Of a DNA stretch of 64,000 nt, positions 43,795-54,735 are shown in pieces; the first letter of the stretch is position 1; each line of letters opens with the position of its first letter. The translations under genes were made by a program, and so were the position numbers. Source of the stretch: Alphaproteobacteria bacterium (GTDB taxonomy: Bacteria > Pseudomonadota > Alphaproteobacteria > Rickettsiales > SXRF01); the NCBI GenBank assembly GCA_025362975.1, contig JANYES010000024.1:36200-100199 (forward strand), written 5' to 3'. Below the pieces are notes generated by a model, which did no database searches, was not told where the DNA came from, and saw only the letters and a list, made by a program, of their open reading frames with translations.

Positions 43795-45279
43795 ATGCCA
43801 GAAACTTTAACCAACTTCAATCATAACCAGCCTGTTTATACCGTCTCGGAAGTCGCTTTTTCTATTAAAAGGGCGGTGGAGGACCGGTTTGGCGTGGTGC
43901 GCATCCGCGGGGAAATCTCGGGATGGCGGGCGGCCAGCTCGGGGCATGTGTATTTTCGGCTGAAGGATGAAAACGCCGTGATCGACTCGGTATGCTGGAA
44001 GGGTACGGCGAGCAAGTTCAAGTTTAAGGCAGAAGACGGGCTTGAGGTGGTTTGCACCGGGAAAATAACGACTTATCCGGGAAAGTCGTCGTACCAGATC
44101 GTGATCGACACGATGGAACCGGCAGGCGTGGGCGCACTGATGGCGCTGCTGGAAAAACGCCGCAAGATGCTGGAAGAAGAAGGGCTGTTCGACCCGAAGC
44201 GCAAGAAAAAACTGCCGTTTCTGCCTAAGGTGGTGGGGGTGATTACGTCGCCGACCGGGGCGGTGATTCGCGATATTCTGCACCGGATCGAGGACCGATT
44301 CCCGGTGCATGTAATTGTGTGGCCGGTGATGGTGCAGGGGGAAGGTTCGGCGGAGCAGGTGGCGGCGGCGATTAAGGGGTTTAATGCGCTGAGCGGGGAC
44401 GGGATTCCCAGGCCCGACGTGCTGATCGTGGCGCGTGGCGGTGGGTCGATTGAAGATTTGTGGGCGTTTAACGAGGAGGTGGTGCTGCGGGCGGCGGCGG
44501 CGTCCGACATTCCGTTGATTTCGGCGGTGGGGCATGAGACGGATACGACGCTGATCGATTACGTGTCGGATATGCGTGCGCCGACGCCCACAGCTGCGGC
44601 TGAAATGGCCGTGCCGGTACGGCAGGAATTGTGGCTGGGTGTGCAGCAGATGGAGACGCGGTTGCAGGAGGGCGTAGTGCGCCTGCTGACGCAGCGTCAG
44701 GACCAGTTGGAAGGCTATGTGCGCGGATTGCCTAAGCCGATGCAGCTGTTGCAGGTAGCCTCGCAGCGGCTGGACGAGTTGAGCGAGCGGCTGGAGCGAA
44801 GCCTGCCGTTGATGCTGGAACGTAAAGAGAAGGAATTGCTGGCGCTGGCGGCGCTGGTGCGGCCGCAGAATTTGATGGCCGAAATGGCGAATCTCCAACA
44901 GCGGCTTGGCGACTGGGCGGAGCGGCTGCATGCGAGCTTGCCTGCGATGCTTGCGCGCAAGGAACAGGAGTTGCGGGCGATGTCGTCGGGCCTCAGGCCG
45001 CAGCGGCTGCTCGGCGACGTGGCGCAGGCGCAACAGCGCGTCGAGGAATTACACCACCGTCTAGTGCATGCGTTTGTGCGCTATGTCGATAACCGCGCCG
45101 AGCGGTTGCAGTCGCTTTCGGTGCAACTGGAAAGTGTCAATTACCAGCGGGTGCTGGAGCTTGGGTTCGCGCTGGTCAAAGATAGCGACGGGCATGTGGT
45201 AACGTCGGCGGCGCGGGCGAAAGAAGCGGGCGAGCTGTCGTTGGTGTTTAAAGACGGTGCGATCAAGGTCAAGGTTTAG
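43795..45279 (+). CDS. xseA: Exodeoxyribonuclease VII large subunit
   Basis: 494 residues from the ATG at 43795; a TTG at 43777 would add six. XseA forms exonuclease VII with XseB and degrades single-stranded DNA. The N-terminal OB-fold has YTVSEVAFSIKRAVED, VRIRGEISGWRAASSGHVYFRLKDENAVIDSVCW and TTYPGKSSYQIV. The catalytic part has VVGVITSPTGAVIRDILHRI, WPVMVQGEGSAEQVAAAI, ARGGGSIEDLWAFNEE, ISAVGHETDTTLIDYVSD and APTPTAAAE. A long coiled coil follows (about 280-440) and an EDGAI-like C-terminal end (VFKDGAIKVKV). xseB is not adjacent. Confidence 0.95.
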   Translation: MPETLTNFNHNQPVYTVSEVAFSIKRAVEDRFGVVRIRGEISGWRAASSGHVYFRLKDENAVIDSVCWKGTASKFKFKAEDGLEVVCTGKITTYPGKSSYQIVIDTMEPAGVGALMALLEKRRKMLEEEGLFDPKRKKKLPFLPKVVGVITSPTGAVIRDILHRIEDRFPVHVIVWPVMVQGEGSAEQVAAAIKGFNALSGDGIPRPDVLIVARGGGSIEDLWAFNEEVVLRAAAASDIPLISAVGHETDTTLIDYVSDMRAPTPTAAAEMAVPVRQELWLGVQQMETRLQEGVVRLLTQRQDQLEGYVRGLPKPMQLLQVASQRLDELSERLERSLPLMLERKEKELLALAALVRPQNLMAEMANLQQRLGDWAERLHASLPAMLARKEQELRAMSSGLRPQRLLGDVAQAQQRVEELHHRLVHAFVRYVDNRAERLQSLSVQLESVNYQRVLELGFALVKDSDGHVVTSAARAKEAGELSLVFKDGAIKVKV

Positions 45280-45395
45280 CCCCTGTGGGCGGGTTGGCGC
45301 AAGACTGGTGCTGTATTGCACTGTTTGTTTTTTGGAATAAATATCAATAATTCAGTGAGATTGCTAGAAAACCCCGTATTAAAGGCCGCGTTTAC

Positions 45396-45444
45396 TTGAC
45401 ATCTCTTGACATTCATTGACATTTTCATTTCAAGCAACTGTAAT
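45396..45444 (+). promoter_or_regulatory. Three TTGACAT repeats at exact 10-bp spacing, with promoter
   Basis: TTGACAT occurs at 45396-45402, 45406-45412 and 45416-45422. The third TTGACA is a perfect -35 box with 17 bases to TGTAAT (45439-45444), giving a good promoter. Transcription would start near 45451, about 165 bases before the gene at 45615. A TATAAT closer to the gene (45596-45601) could be a second promoter. The surrounding 335 bases after xseA hold no gene; a weak hairpin with a T-rich tail near 45311-45338 may end xseA. Confidence 0.6.
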
Positions 45445-45614
45445 AATTAAATTATAACGGCTATGCAAATGGGCTGGCAGGGTGTTTTTGCATAGAGCTA
45501 CCGGATTGAACGCTTACTAACTAAGTTACTGTAATACAACGATTAATATATCCGTTACCGTCATCAACCCTTAACAAATACCTTGTATAATGGTTGCAAG
45601 CGTAAAGGGATTCT

Positions 45615-46922
45615 ATGGCAGACGAGCCTGAACATACACTATTGCAGCAGGTGAAAAAAACGCCCCGCAGCGTGGACGATTTAAGCATTACCGAAATCGG
45701 CAACAACATCATGGCGCCGTTGCTGGCAGGGCTTATCAATTCGTCAAGCGGAGGTAAAAGCGGGTTTGCCAGCACCATGAAACATTCCCTGTCGTCGAAG
45801 GTGCCGCTTGGCTCACCGATTCGTCTGACCGAAACATTTCCCAACGGACACGTGATGCGCATGCGCGCCAAGCCCGACCCCGATGTTTTTGTGTTTCACG
45901 ATGAGGAGGAAGCTTCCAAACTGCTGCCGACCATCAGCGAATTTACCGACGGGATCGATAAGCTGCATCGCCAGCTCCTTGATGTCGGTTACAATATGGG
46001 GCAGTTGATTCCGCCGGAGAATCTGCCCGACAATCTCGGTGTCGAAACAATCCGGAAAATCATCGATCACAAGGATGAGGTGACGCGGCTGGTGGGACCT
46101 GAAAATTTCCCGGTGATTGCGATGCGCTTCATGATCGACGGCGAACCGACGACGGTAGAGATTCGCAACGAACCGGTGGGGCCGCTAAAAAAACCAATGG
46201 CGCAGGTGCTTATGGCCATTGGGCTTGCGGGGGATTCAGTGGGGACCCGCAACAGGCCGGTAAGCAATTTTATGTTCGATGCCACGGGCGGATTCGTCAA
46301 AACACTGCCGCCCGTGATGGCCGATGCTTATCGCAAGATCAGCGCACAGCTTATTGAAAAAGGCTATAAAGACCCGGATAAAATCCTGCGTGATTCGAAA
46401 TGCGATGTCGACCGCGATGTGATTCGCACGGCGTTTACGCAGCTGATGGCGTTTGCCGATGTGTATGAAACGGCGTCCGAATTGCGCGGGGAGAATGATT
46501 CGCTGGTGACGGCGTTTCGCCAGATTCGAAAAGCGATGGGGGCGGGGCCTGCGCAAAGCGAACTGGAATGCCGCGACGCATATGAATATGCGGTGCTGAT
46601 GGAAGGCATGGCCGATTACGCGATTGCGCATAACCCAAAACAGAATCAGCCGGAACTGACGCAGCTTCGGGATGAATTTGTGAATGCTGCGCGCCAGCTG
46701 CTGCCCAACGACACTACGGGGATCTACGACCGCAAAAATCCTGCGCATGATTTTACGCCGGGGACAGACATGCTGATAAAACTGCCGCAGGTGGACAAGA
46801 TTTTGATGGCATTCCGCGAGGCCTATGCCGGGCAATACCTGCTCGATCATCCGATGGAAGCGGCTGACAGGGCTTGGGCTGCGCGGGTGCGCGACTTGCC
46901 ACCAGGCGAAATTTTAAGATAA
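45615..46922 (+). CDS. Hypothetical protein (435 aa)
   Basis: 435 residues, no signal peptide or membrane segment, family not recognised. Recognisable landmarks are an N-terminal helix region (DDLSITEIGNNIMAPLLAGLI), a beta-rich part (SPIRLTETFPNGHVMRMRAKPDPDVFVFHDEEE), a repeat of RLVGPENFPVIAMRFMIDGEPTTVEIRN, and a long helical C-terminal half (YRKISAQLIEKGYKDPDKIL, FTQLMAFADVYETASELRGE, AMGAGPAQSELECRDAYEYAVLMEGMADYA). Overall it is acidic. It lies behind the phased TTGACAT promoter and is followed after 90 bases by another unknown gene on the same strand, so the two may be a unit. Confidence 0.6.
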   Translation: MADEPEHTLLQQVKKTPRSVDDLSITEIGNNIMAPLLAGLINSSSGGKSGFASTMKHSLSSKVPLGSPIRLTETFPNGHVMRMRAKPDPDVFVFHDEEEASKLLPTISEFTDGIDKLHRQLLDVGYNMGQLIPPENLPDNLGVETIRKIIDHKDEVTRLVGPENFPVIAMRFMIDGEPTTVEIRNEPVGPLKKPMAQVLMAIGLAGDSVGTRNRPVSNFMFDATGGFVKTLPPVMADAYRKISAQLIEKGYKDPDKILRDSKCDVDRDVIRTAFTQLMAFADVYETASELRGENDSLVTAFRQIRKAMGAGPAQSELECRDAYEYAVLMEGMADYAIAHNPKQNQPELTQLRDEFVNAARQLLPNDTTGIYDRKNPAHDFTPGTDMLIKLPQVDKILMAFREAYAGQYLLDHPMEAADRAWAARVRDLPPGEILR

Positions 46923-47012
46923 ATTTTTGAATTAATTATTATTAACTATTGTTGCGTGGCCTGACAGGGGCGTGTATGATAGTGGCCTCATAGCAATTTT
47001 GAAGGATGTACG

Positions 47013-47474
47013 ATGGGACCCGTTGAAAAAACCGCGCAATCGCTGACCGAAGGGCCGCTGGCATTTGCCGCTGAATTACTGCGCGCCGTGATGCCGGATT
47101 TCAAGTTCCGTGTTTTGCCTGCGACGAAAATACCGAGCGGTTTGGGCGACGATATCGATGTGAAGCCGAAGCTGGCGGTGGAATTGCCGGAAGCGCGAGC
47201 CCATTTGCGCCTTGGTTTGCTTGATGAGATGAATGAACGCGTCGGCGGTATTTTCAGCTCCGATTCGCGCTCGTCAAACGGCGTGTGCACCGGCGCGGTG
47301 GACCCGAAAAAGGTGATCGATAAAGTTGATAACGCCATTAAACTCGGCAAGCTCGACGGTCTTACGCTCGATCACCTTGAAGAGGTGACGCCGCAGGAAC
47401 GCAAGGACGAGGCGATTGCCATGAAAACCGGGTTGCTGCGCGCGCCGAAACCCGCGACCCGCCATAAAGGCTAA
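47013..47474 (+). CDS. Hypothetical protein (153 aa)
   Basis: 153 residues preceded by GAAGGATG, a good ribosome binding site. The N-terminal half is mixed (ATKIPSGLGDDIDVKPKLAVELPEARAHLRLGLLDEMNERVG); the C-terminal half has SSNGVCTGAVDPKKVIDKVDNAIKLGKLDGLTLDHLEEVTPQERKDEA, which resembles a small helical domain. No family recognised. It overlaps the lpxL gene tail to tail by four bases. Its N-terminus and that of the 435-residue protein share an early helix followed by a polar stretch, too weak to call homology. Confidence 0.55.
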   Translation: MGPVEKTAQSLTEGPLAFAAELLRAVMPDFKFRVLPATKIPSGLGDDIDVKPKLAVELPEARAHLRLGLLDEMNERVGGIFSSDSRSSNGVCTGAVDPKKVIDKVDNAIKLGKLDGLTLDHLEEVTPQERKDEAIAMKTGLLRAPKPATRHKG

Positions 47475-48355
47475 GCGCTTTTCACGTCGCTTTTTTTAGG
47501 CTCTTTCGGCCAGCGCTTGTGCACCCAGAACCATTGTTCGGGAAATTCACGAATCCATGATTCGAATGTTGCGTTCATCAGCGTGAGGATGGTGCGCACA
47601 TCCGTGTCTTTGTCGCCGGTTTTTTCGTATTGGAGGGCGGGGTAAATATGGCCTTTGAAATGGCAGCCACCGGTGCGCACGATGCGGATTGGGATGATGG
47701 GAAGGTCGAAGCGCAGCGCGAGTTCGGCGATGGTGGTGGCGGTCATGGCGTCGTAGCCGAAGAAGGGAATCGGCATGCCTTCGTTCATTTTCTGGTCGGT
47801 GAGCAAGGCTACGACGTCGCCTTGCTTGAGGGCGCGAATCATTTTGATGGCGCCGTTGGAGCCTTTGGCGAAGAGCGTTCCGGCGCGGGTGGAGCGAATG
47901 TCGCGAATCATTTTATCGACGATGGGGTTGTTGGCTTCGCGATAGGCGAGCGTGGCGGTCAGGCCGGTGAGCGGGGCGATGGGATAGGTGAGTTCCCAGT
48001 TGCCGATATGGCCGGAGAAGAACAAGGTGGCATCGCCGGGCTTGGGCATGTTTTCCTTGCCGAGGATTTCCATGCGGTTGAGGAGGACGTCGCCGGGCAA
48101 ATGCGGGAGTTCGGCGGCGACGCGGCCAAGATTGTCCCACATGCCCATCAGGACTTTATGGCGTTCGGAGAAGGTCATCTTCGGGTACATCAGGGTCAGG
48201 TTATTGGTTGCCGCCATATGGGCGCGAAGATAGGGGCCGATGCTGCGGGCGATGAAGCCACCGAGCGCCGAGGCGATGTCGATGGGCAGCGTTTTGAACA
48301 GGCCGAATAGCATGGATACACCGGCGGCTTCTAAGTGGTATTTAAGTTGTTTCAT
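47471..48355 (-). CDS. lpxL: Lipid A late acyltransferase (LpxL/HtrB family)
   Basis: 294 residues. It transfers a fatty acyl chain to Kdo-lipid A at the inner membrane. The catalytic HX4E is H116-E121 in SGHIGNWELTYP. Other family features are NLGRVAAELPHL, YREANNPIVDKMIRDIRS, LLTDQKMNEGMPIPFFGYDAMT and FPEQWFWVHKRWP near the C-terminus. It is the last gene of the operon pmbA-msbA-acyltransferase-waaA-lpxK-lpxL and overlaps lpxK by 14 bases. Whether it adds lauroyl, myristoyl or a longer chain cannot be told. Confidence 0.92.
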   Translation of the reverse strand: MKQLKYHLEAAGVSMLFGLFKTLPIDIASALGGFIARSIGPYLRAHMAATNNLTLMYPKMTFSERHKVLMGMWDNLGRVAAELPHLPGDVLLNRMEILGKENMPKPGDATLFFSGHIGNWELTYPIAPLTGLTATLAYREANNPIVDKMIRDIRSTRAGTLFAKGSNGAIKMIRALKQGDVVALLTDQKMNEGMPIPFFGYDAMTATTIAELALRFDLPIIPIRIVRTGGCHFKGHIYPALQYEKTGDKDTDVRTILTLMNATFESWIREFPEQWFWVHKRWPKEPKKSDVKSA

Positions 48356-49316
48356 TCAGCCTCACGATGTACTCAAGGACGCTGTCGAAAATGCTCGGGC
48401 TTTCGAATTCCATGTCCATTTCCAGCACGGCGACCGACTCGCGGTAGCGCTCGGGCAGGCGCACGAAATCCTTGGCGGTGGTGACGAGCACGGCGTCTAG
48501 GGTGAAGGAACGCAGCAGTAATTTGCGCATGTCGAGGGGAGTGTATTGGTAATGGTCGGGGAAGGCTTCCTGCCCCATGAGGCGGGTACCGGTGGTGCCG
48601 AGCATTTCGAAGAATTTATCGGGATAGGCGAGGCCGCAGAAGGCGAAGATTTTTTTGCCTTTGAACATATTGCCGTTCTTGGCGAAGGTGCGGGCGAAGA
48701 AGGCAGGGCGGTCTTTAGGCAGGGGCGGCAGGGTGCTGGCGCGGTTGAGGACGAGCACGGCGTGGGCGCGTTTGTAACCGTCTTTGACACGTTCGCGTAA
48801 GGGTCCGGCGGGAATCAGGCGGCCGTTGCCGAAGCCGCGCATGCCGTCGACGACGAGTAAGGCTAAGTTTTTGTAGACGGCGCGGTTCTGGAAACCGTCA
48901 TCCATGACGATGGCTTTGGCGCCTTTGATAATGGCGTACTGGATACCGGCGGCGCGGTCGGCGGCGACCACCGTGGGGAGGGTTTCGGCGAGCAGGAGCG
49001 GCTCGTCGCCGACGTCGGTGGCTTTATGTTTTTTCGGGTTGACCAGCATGGGGCCGTTGGTGCGACCGCCATAGCCGCGGCTTAAGTAAAAGGCGTTGAC
49101 GCCTTTGTCTTTCAGGCGGCGGCCGATATAGAGCGCGGTCGGGGTTTTTCCGGCACCGCCTGCGACCAGATTGCCGACGCAGATGATGGGAATGTTGAAG
49201 CGTGTGGTGCGCACCTGCGCCTGTCTCAGAGTGTTGGCCATGTCGTAGAAAATGGAGACGGGGATGAGGGCGGTGGACCAGAAACCCCGGCCGCTCCACC
49301 ATTTGGGGGTCTTCAT
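48342..49316 (-). CDS. lpxK: Tetraacyldisaccharide 4'-kinase
   Basis: 324 residues. LpxK phosphorylates the 4' position of the lipid A precursor on the inner membrane. The P-loop is VGNLVAGGAGKTPTALYIG (Walker A), followed by FYLSRGYGGRT, GDEPLLLAETLPTVVAADRAAG, the conserved MDDGFQN, and the late GRLIPAGPLRE and FARTF segments. It overlaps waaA by four bases (ATGA) and lpxL by 14, so the three lipid A genes are translated as a coupled group. Confidence 0.95.
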   Translation of the reverse strand: MKTPKWWSGRGFWSTALIPVSIFYDMANTLRQAQVRTTRFNIPIICVGNLVAGGAGKTPTALYIGRRLKDKGVNAFYLSRGYGGRTNGPMLVNPKKHKATDVGDEPLLLAETLPTVVAADRAAGIQYAIIKGAKAIVMDDGFQNRAVYKNLALLVVDGMRGFGNGRLIPAGPLRERVKDGYKRAHAVLVLNRASTLPPLPKDRPAFFARTFAKNGNMFKGKKIFAFCGLAYPDKFFEMLGTTGTRLMGQEAFPDHYQYTPLDMRKLLLRSFTLDAVLVTTAKDFVRLPERYRESVAVLEMDMEFESPSIFDSVLEYIVRLNETT

Positions 49317-50632
49317 GGTTTTGCCTCGCGGGCCATGATTTCCTGAGGTGTTTCTTTGGGTTTTTCCGGTGCGGGCGGGGCGGGGTCGAAAATGGGTTCG
49401 AGCGCGCGCATCAGGCGGTCGGCGGTGCCACTCTTGCCGTCCATCCAGCGTTTGACGGTGTTTTGCAGCTTGTCGCGCGAGGGGAGGTCTTTGAGGAGAA
49501 GATCGACGTGGAGGGCGAGCGCGTCGGGGGTGTTGACGCGGATGAGGGCACCGGCGCTTTCCATGTCGGTGTACATATCGGCGAAGTTGTGCGTGTGCGT
49601 GCCGGTGAGGATGGCGCAGGACAGGCGCGCGGCTTCAAGCGGATTCTGGCCGCCGTGCTTGATCAGCGAGCCGCCCATGAACACGATTTCGCAGGCGCGG
49701 TAGAACAGGCCGAGTTCGCCGAGGGTGTCGGCGATGTAGATGGAGGTTGCGGGGGCGATGTCTTTTTGGTGCGAGCGCAGTTGGGTGGTGGCGGTTTTGT
49801 TTAAGGCAGTCGCGATTTCGGGGCCGCGGGCCGGATGGCGCGGGACGATGACGGTGAGGAGGTTGGGATGGCGCCCGGCTAAGATGGTGTGGGCTTTGGC
49901 GATCAATGCTTCTTCGCCGGGATGGGTGCTGGCGGCGAGCCAGACAGCGCGGGTGGAAAGCGCGGCTTGCATGTCGATGAGTTCTTCTTCGTTGCAGGGC
50001 AGGAGTTCGGCGTCGTATTTCAAATTGCCCACATACTCGACGCCTTTGGCGCCCAAAGCTGAGAGGCGTTTGCCGTCGTCTGGCGTCTGGGCGAAAGTGG
50101 CGTCGAAGCTGGAAAGCATGGGGCGGGAGATGCTGGGACGCTTGCTCCAGCCAGCGAAGGATTTTTCCGACATGCGGCCGTTGACGATAATCATGAAGGC
50201 TTCTGAATCATTGGTTTCCATGACGAGGTTGGGCCAGAATTCGGATTCGACCCAGAAGGCGATGTTGGGTTTCCAGTGGGCGATGAAACGGCGCGTGGCG
50301 TCGGGTGTGTCAATGGGGACATATTGGTGGATGACGCCTTTGGGGAGGCGCTTTTGCATGAGAGCGGCGGAGGTGACGGTGCCGGTGGTGAGCAGGAGAG
50401 TGAAGTGCGGGTATTTTTTGGCGATTTTCTGGATAAAGACGAGAATGGAATTGGCTTCGCCGACACTGGCCGCATGCAGCCAGATCAGCGTGCCCGGCGG
50501 GCGGGGCACAGAGGCGTAGCCGTAGCGTTCGCCCAGCCGCATTGCGTCTTCCTTGCCGTGGAGCTTGCGCCACTGGAGCCACAAGGGCAGCAGCGGGGCG
50601 ACGAGACTCGTTATCAGCCGGTAATTACGCAT
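49313..50632 (-). CDS. waaA: 3-deoxy-D-manno-octulosonic acid transferase
   Basis: 439 residues. WaaA (KdtA) adds Kdo to lipid IVA at the inner membrane. An N-terminal membrane anchor (RLITSLVAPLLPLWLQW) precedes the glycosyltransferase-B fold: RYGYASVPRPPGTLIWLHAASVGEANSI, LLTTGTVTSAALMQKRLP, YVPIDTPDATRRFIAHWKP, WVESEFWPNLV, KSFAGWSKRP, VGNLKYDAELL, TIVPRHPARGPE and GGSLIKHGGQNPLEAARL. A Pro-rich charged tail (FDPAPPAPEKPKETPQE) extends the C-terminus. It may be mono- or bifunctional. It overlaps lpxK by four bases. Confidence 0.95.
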   Translation of the reverse strand: MRNYRLITSLVAPLLPLWLQWRKLHGKEDAMRLGERYGYASVPRPPGTLIWLHAASVGEANSILVFIQKIAKKYPHFTLLLTTGTVTSAALMQKRLPKGVIHQYVPIDTPDATRRFIAHWKPNIAFWVESEFWPNLVMETNDSEAFMIIVNGRMSEKSFAGWSKRPSISRPMLSSFDATFAQTPDDGKRLSALGAKGVEYVGNLKYDAELLPCNEEELIDMQAALSTRAVWLAASTHPGEEALIAKAHTILAGRHPNLLTVIVPRHPARGPEIATALNKTATTQLRSHQKDIAPATSIYIADTLGELGLFYRACEIVFMGGSLIKHGGQNPLEAARLSCAILTGTHTHNFADMYTDMESAGALIRVNTPDALALHVDLLLKDLPSRDKLQNTVKRWMDGKSGTADRLMRALEPIFDPAPPAPEKPKETPQEIMAREAKP

Positions 50633-50650
50633 TTACAATCCTTTATCCCC

Positions 50651-51330
50651 TTACGGGGCGGAAGACACAATGGCATCAGCAATTTCCACCAGTCGGTTCA
50701 TAGCGCTCTCAACCGCAAGCCGCGCTTGTTCCTCGCCGTCCGCATCCAACTCCCTTGATACCAAAATGGGCGCGCCGACGCAAAAGGCAATTTTGCCAAA
50801 GGGTAAGGCGACCATGAAACGGTCCCAGCTGCGCATGCGGCGGTTTCTAGACGATGAGAAGGTGACGGGCAGAACCGGCCTGCCAGTGAGCTTGGCGACG
50901 GTGACGATGCCCATCTGGGCGATTTGCATTGGGCCGCGCGGGCCGTCGGGCGTGATGGAAATGTTTTCGCCTTTTTTGATGGTGCGCAGGATTTCCTTCA
51001 CCGCCGCGCTGCCGCCTTTGCTGGACGAACCCGCGATGGTGGCTACGCCGAAATGGCCGATGGTTTTGGAAATCAGGATGCCGTCGCGGTGGTGCGAGAT
51101 CAGCACGTGCATCTTGCGGCCCGGGGGCTCGAGGGTGGGGCACATCATCAGGCGCCCGTGCCAGAAGGCAAAGATGGCGTTTTCGCTACCTTCCATCAGA
51201 GGTTTTGCGCCTGCTTCAACGTAGTAAACGCGCTTGCTGGTCCAGTAGACCAGCCGGATGTAGAGCGATAGGATGAAGGCCAGCGCCGACTGCGTGCGCG
51301 GGTATTTCAGCAAACGCTTTTTAAAAGACA

Positions 51331-51331
<1 letters not shown>
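50651..51331 (-). CDS. DUF374 lysophospholipid acyltransferase-like protein
   Basis: 226 residues with one N-terminal hydrophobic segment (about 12-28). Seen are a PlsC-like pattern: FAFWHGRLMMCPTLEP (the acyltransferase HGRL variant), LISHHRDGILISKTIGHFGVATIAGSSSKGGSAAVKEIL, ENISITPDGPRGPMQIAQMGIV, and a C-terminal WDRFMVALPFGKIAF. The family is DUF374, found next to waaA in alphaproteobacteria. The function is unproven; a role in lipid A acylation or phospholipid remodelling is likely. The start overlaps the msbA stop by one base (TGATG). Confidence 0.88.
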
Positions 51332-53100
<1,769 letters not shown>

Positions 53101-53113
53101 GAGCGCGATTTTC

Positions 53114-53225
53114 TCGTCATGCCCGCGAAGGCGAGTATCCAATCCGCCTTGCGGTAGCAAGGGTAAAGGCCATTTCCCGCGCCGACGCCCTGCGCATTGG
53201 ATACTCGCCTTCGCGGGTATGACGA
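53114..53225. repeat. 30-bp inverted repeat between pmbA and msbA
   Basis: Left arm 53114-53143 and right arm 53196-53225 match in 29 of 30 positions as inverted copies, separated by 52 bases. The arms contain CCCGCGAAGGCGAGTATCC. The wording recalls a dispersed intergenic palindrome common in alphaproteobacterial genomes. It reads through an open frame upstream of the msbA start (53100-53160). Confidence 0.8.
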
Positions 53226-53233
53226 AGGAAGAA

Positions 53234-54580
53234 TCATGTGCCAGCCACCGTCATGGATTCGATGCGCAGGGTGGGCGCGTTGGTGGCGTAGCGGAAGGTG
53301 AGGTCGTTGGCGGGGGTGAGTTGCAAGAACATGTCGCGCAGGTTTCCGGCGATGGTGATTTCCGAGACGGGGTAGGCGATTTCGCCGTTTTCGATCCAGA
53401 AACCGGCGGCACCTTGCGAGTAATCGCCGGTGGTGGTGTTGATGCCCATGCCGAAGGTTTCAGTGAGGTAGAGGCCGCTTTTAATGTCGGCGTAAAGTTC
53501 CCTGGGCGTGAGCACGCCTTTTTGCATGTAGAGGTTGGAGGCGCTTGGCGAGGGCGGGGAGGCGATGCCGCGGGCGGCGTGGCCCGTGGTTTGCATTTTG
53601 AGCTTGTTGGCGGTGCGCGTGTCGAGCAGCCATGTGGTGAGGGTGCCGTTGTCGACGATGGTGCGTTTTTCGTTTTTAACGCCTTCGCCGTCGAAGGGGC
53701 GGGAGCCGAGGCCGCGGATGATGTGAGGGTCGTCGACGATGGTGATTTGGCTTGCGAAGATTTGTTCGTTCAAGCTGTCTTTGAGGAAGCTGGAACCGCG
53801 GGCGATGGAACCGCCCGAGATGGAACCAGCGAGGGTGCCGACCAGCGAGCGGCTGACGCGGGGGTCGAAGATGACGGGAACCTTGCAGGTGGGGACTTTG
53901 CGCGGGTTTAGGCGCTTGAGGGCGCGGGCGGATGCGTTGCGGCCGATGGCGTCGGCGTCTTCGAGGTCGGCGCGGAAGCGTGTGCTGGAGTAATCGTAGT
54001 CGCGTTCCATGCCGGTGCCTGTGCCAGCGAGGACGGAGACGGACACGGAGAAATGGCTGCTGCGGTAGGAGTGGGCGAAGACGTTGCTTTTGCCGTTGTT
54101 GATGGCAAGGCAGATGGTGGAGCGGGAATAGCCCGCGTCGACGCCTTCGGAATTGGTGATGCCGTGCACGGCAAGGGCCGTTTCTTCGGCAATCTGGCAT
54201 TGTTCGGCGAGCCATTTGGGCTCGGGTTCGGAATCGTCGCAGAGTTCGAGTTCGGGCGGGGTGGTGCACAGACGTGTGCTGTCGGCGAGCGTGCTGTCAG
54301 GATCGGCGGGGGTGACTTTAGCCATGCTGGTGGCGCGCGCGGCGAGTTCTTTCAGGGCGGTTTGCGAGGTGTCGGTGCCCGAGACGATGGCGGCTTGCGC
54401 GCCTACGAAGACGCGAAGGCCCACGGCCTTGCTTTCAGCGCGCTCCAAGCCTTCGGGCTTGCCTAAGCGGCGCGAGGTGCTGGCGTCAATCGTGTCGAAG
54501 AGGACGGCGTCGGCCTGGTCGGCGCCGAGGCTTCGCGCCTGGTCGAGCAGCCAGCAGATTGTATCGATTGGTTTAGACAT
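53234..54580 (-). CDS. pmbA: TldD/PmbA family metallopeptidase PmbA
   Basis: 448 residues, typical length. PmbA (TldE) pairs with TldD in a zinc-dependent protease that degrades unfolded peptides and matures some peptide antibiotics; PmbA itself is the non-catalytic partner. Seen are LLDQARSLGADQADAVLFD, VGLRVFVGAQAAIVSGTDTS, VPVIFDPRVSRSLVGTLAGSISGGSIARGSSFL, FASQITIVDDPHIIRGLGSRPFDGEGV, TTWLLDTRTANKL, the TLRxxGT-like DYSQGAAGFWIENGEIAYPVSEITIAGNLRDM, and TLRIESMTVAGT at the end. The LPS genes downstream share the strand, with the inverted repeat in between, so it may be a separate unit. Confidence 0.92.
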   Translation of the reverse strand: MSKPIDTICWLLDQARSLGADQADAVLFDTIDASTSRRLGKPEGLERAESKAVGLRVFVGAQAAIVSGTDTSQTALKELAARATSMAKVTPADPDSTLADSTRLCTTPPELELCDDSEPEPKWLAEQCQIAEETALAVHGITNSEGVDAGYSRSTICLAINNGKSNVFAHSYRSSHFSVSVSVLAGTGTGMERDYDYSSTRFRADLEDADAIGRNASARALKRLNPRKVPTCKVPVIFDPRVSRSLVGTLAGSISGGSIARGSSFLKDSLNEQIFASQITIVDDPHIIRGLGSRPFDGEGVKNEKRTIVDNGTLTTWLLDTRTANKLKMQTTGHAARGIASPPSPSASNLYMQKGVLTPRELYADIKSGLYLTETFGMGINTTTGDYSQGAAGFWIENGEIAYPVSEITIAGNLRDMFLQLTPANDLTFRYATNAPTLRIESMTVAGT

Positions 54581-54735
54581 GAGGTTTCATTTCTCTTAAG
54601 TGCACGGTTCTAGAGTATTATCCGGTTTTGTGCAATGAACCAGTAAAAAAACTCAACGGAAATGATTGCAAATCCACATTAGATTGGGTATTAGTTAATT
54701 ATAGACCACAATCTGTAGCGTAAGAGCATCAACGT

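Noticed and set aside
53101..53160. Upstream extension of the msbA reading frame
   Set aside because: It translates the left arm of the inverted repeat; the ATG at 53100 begins a normal MsbA N-terminus.
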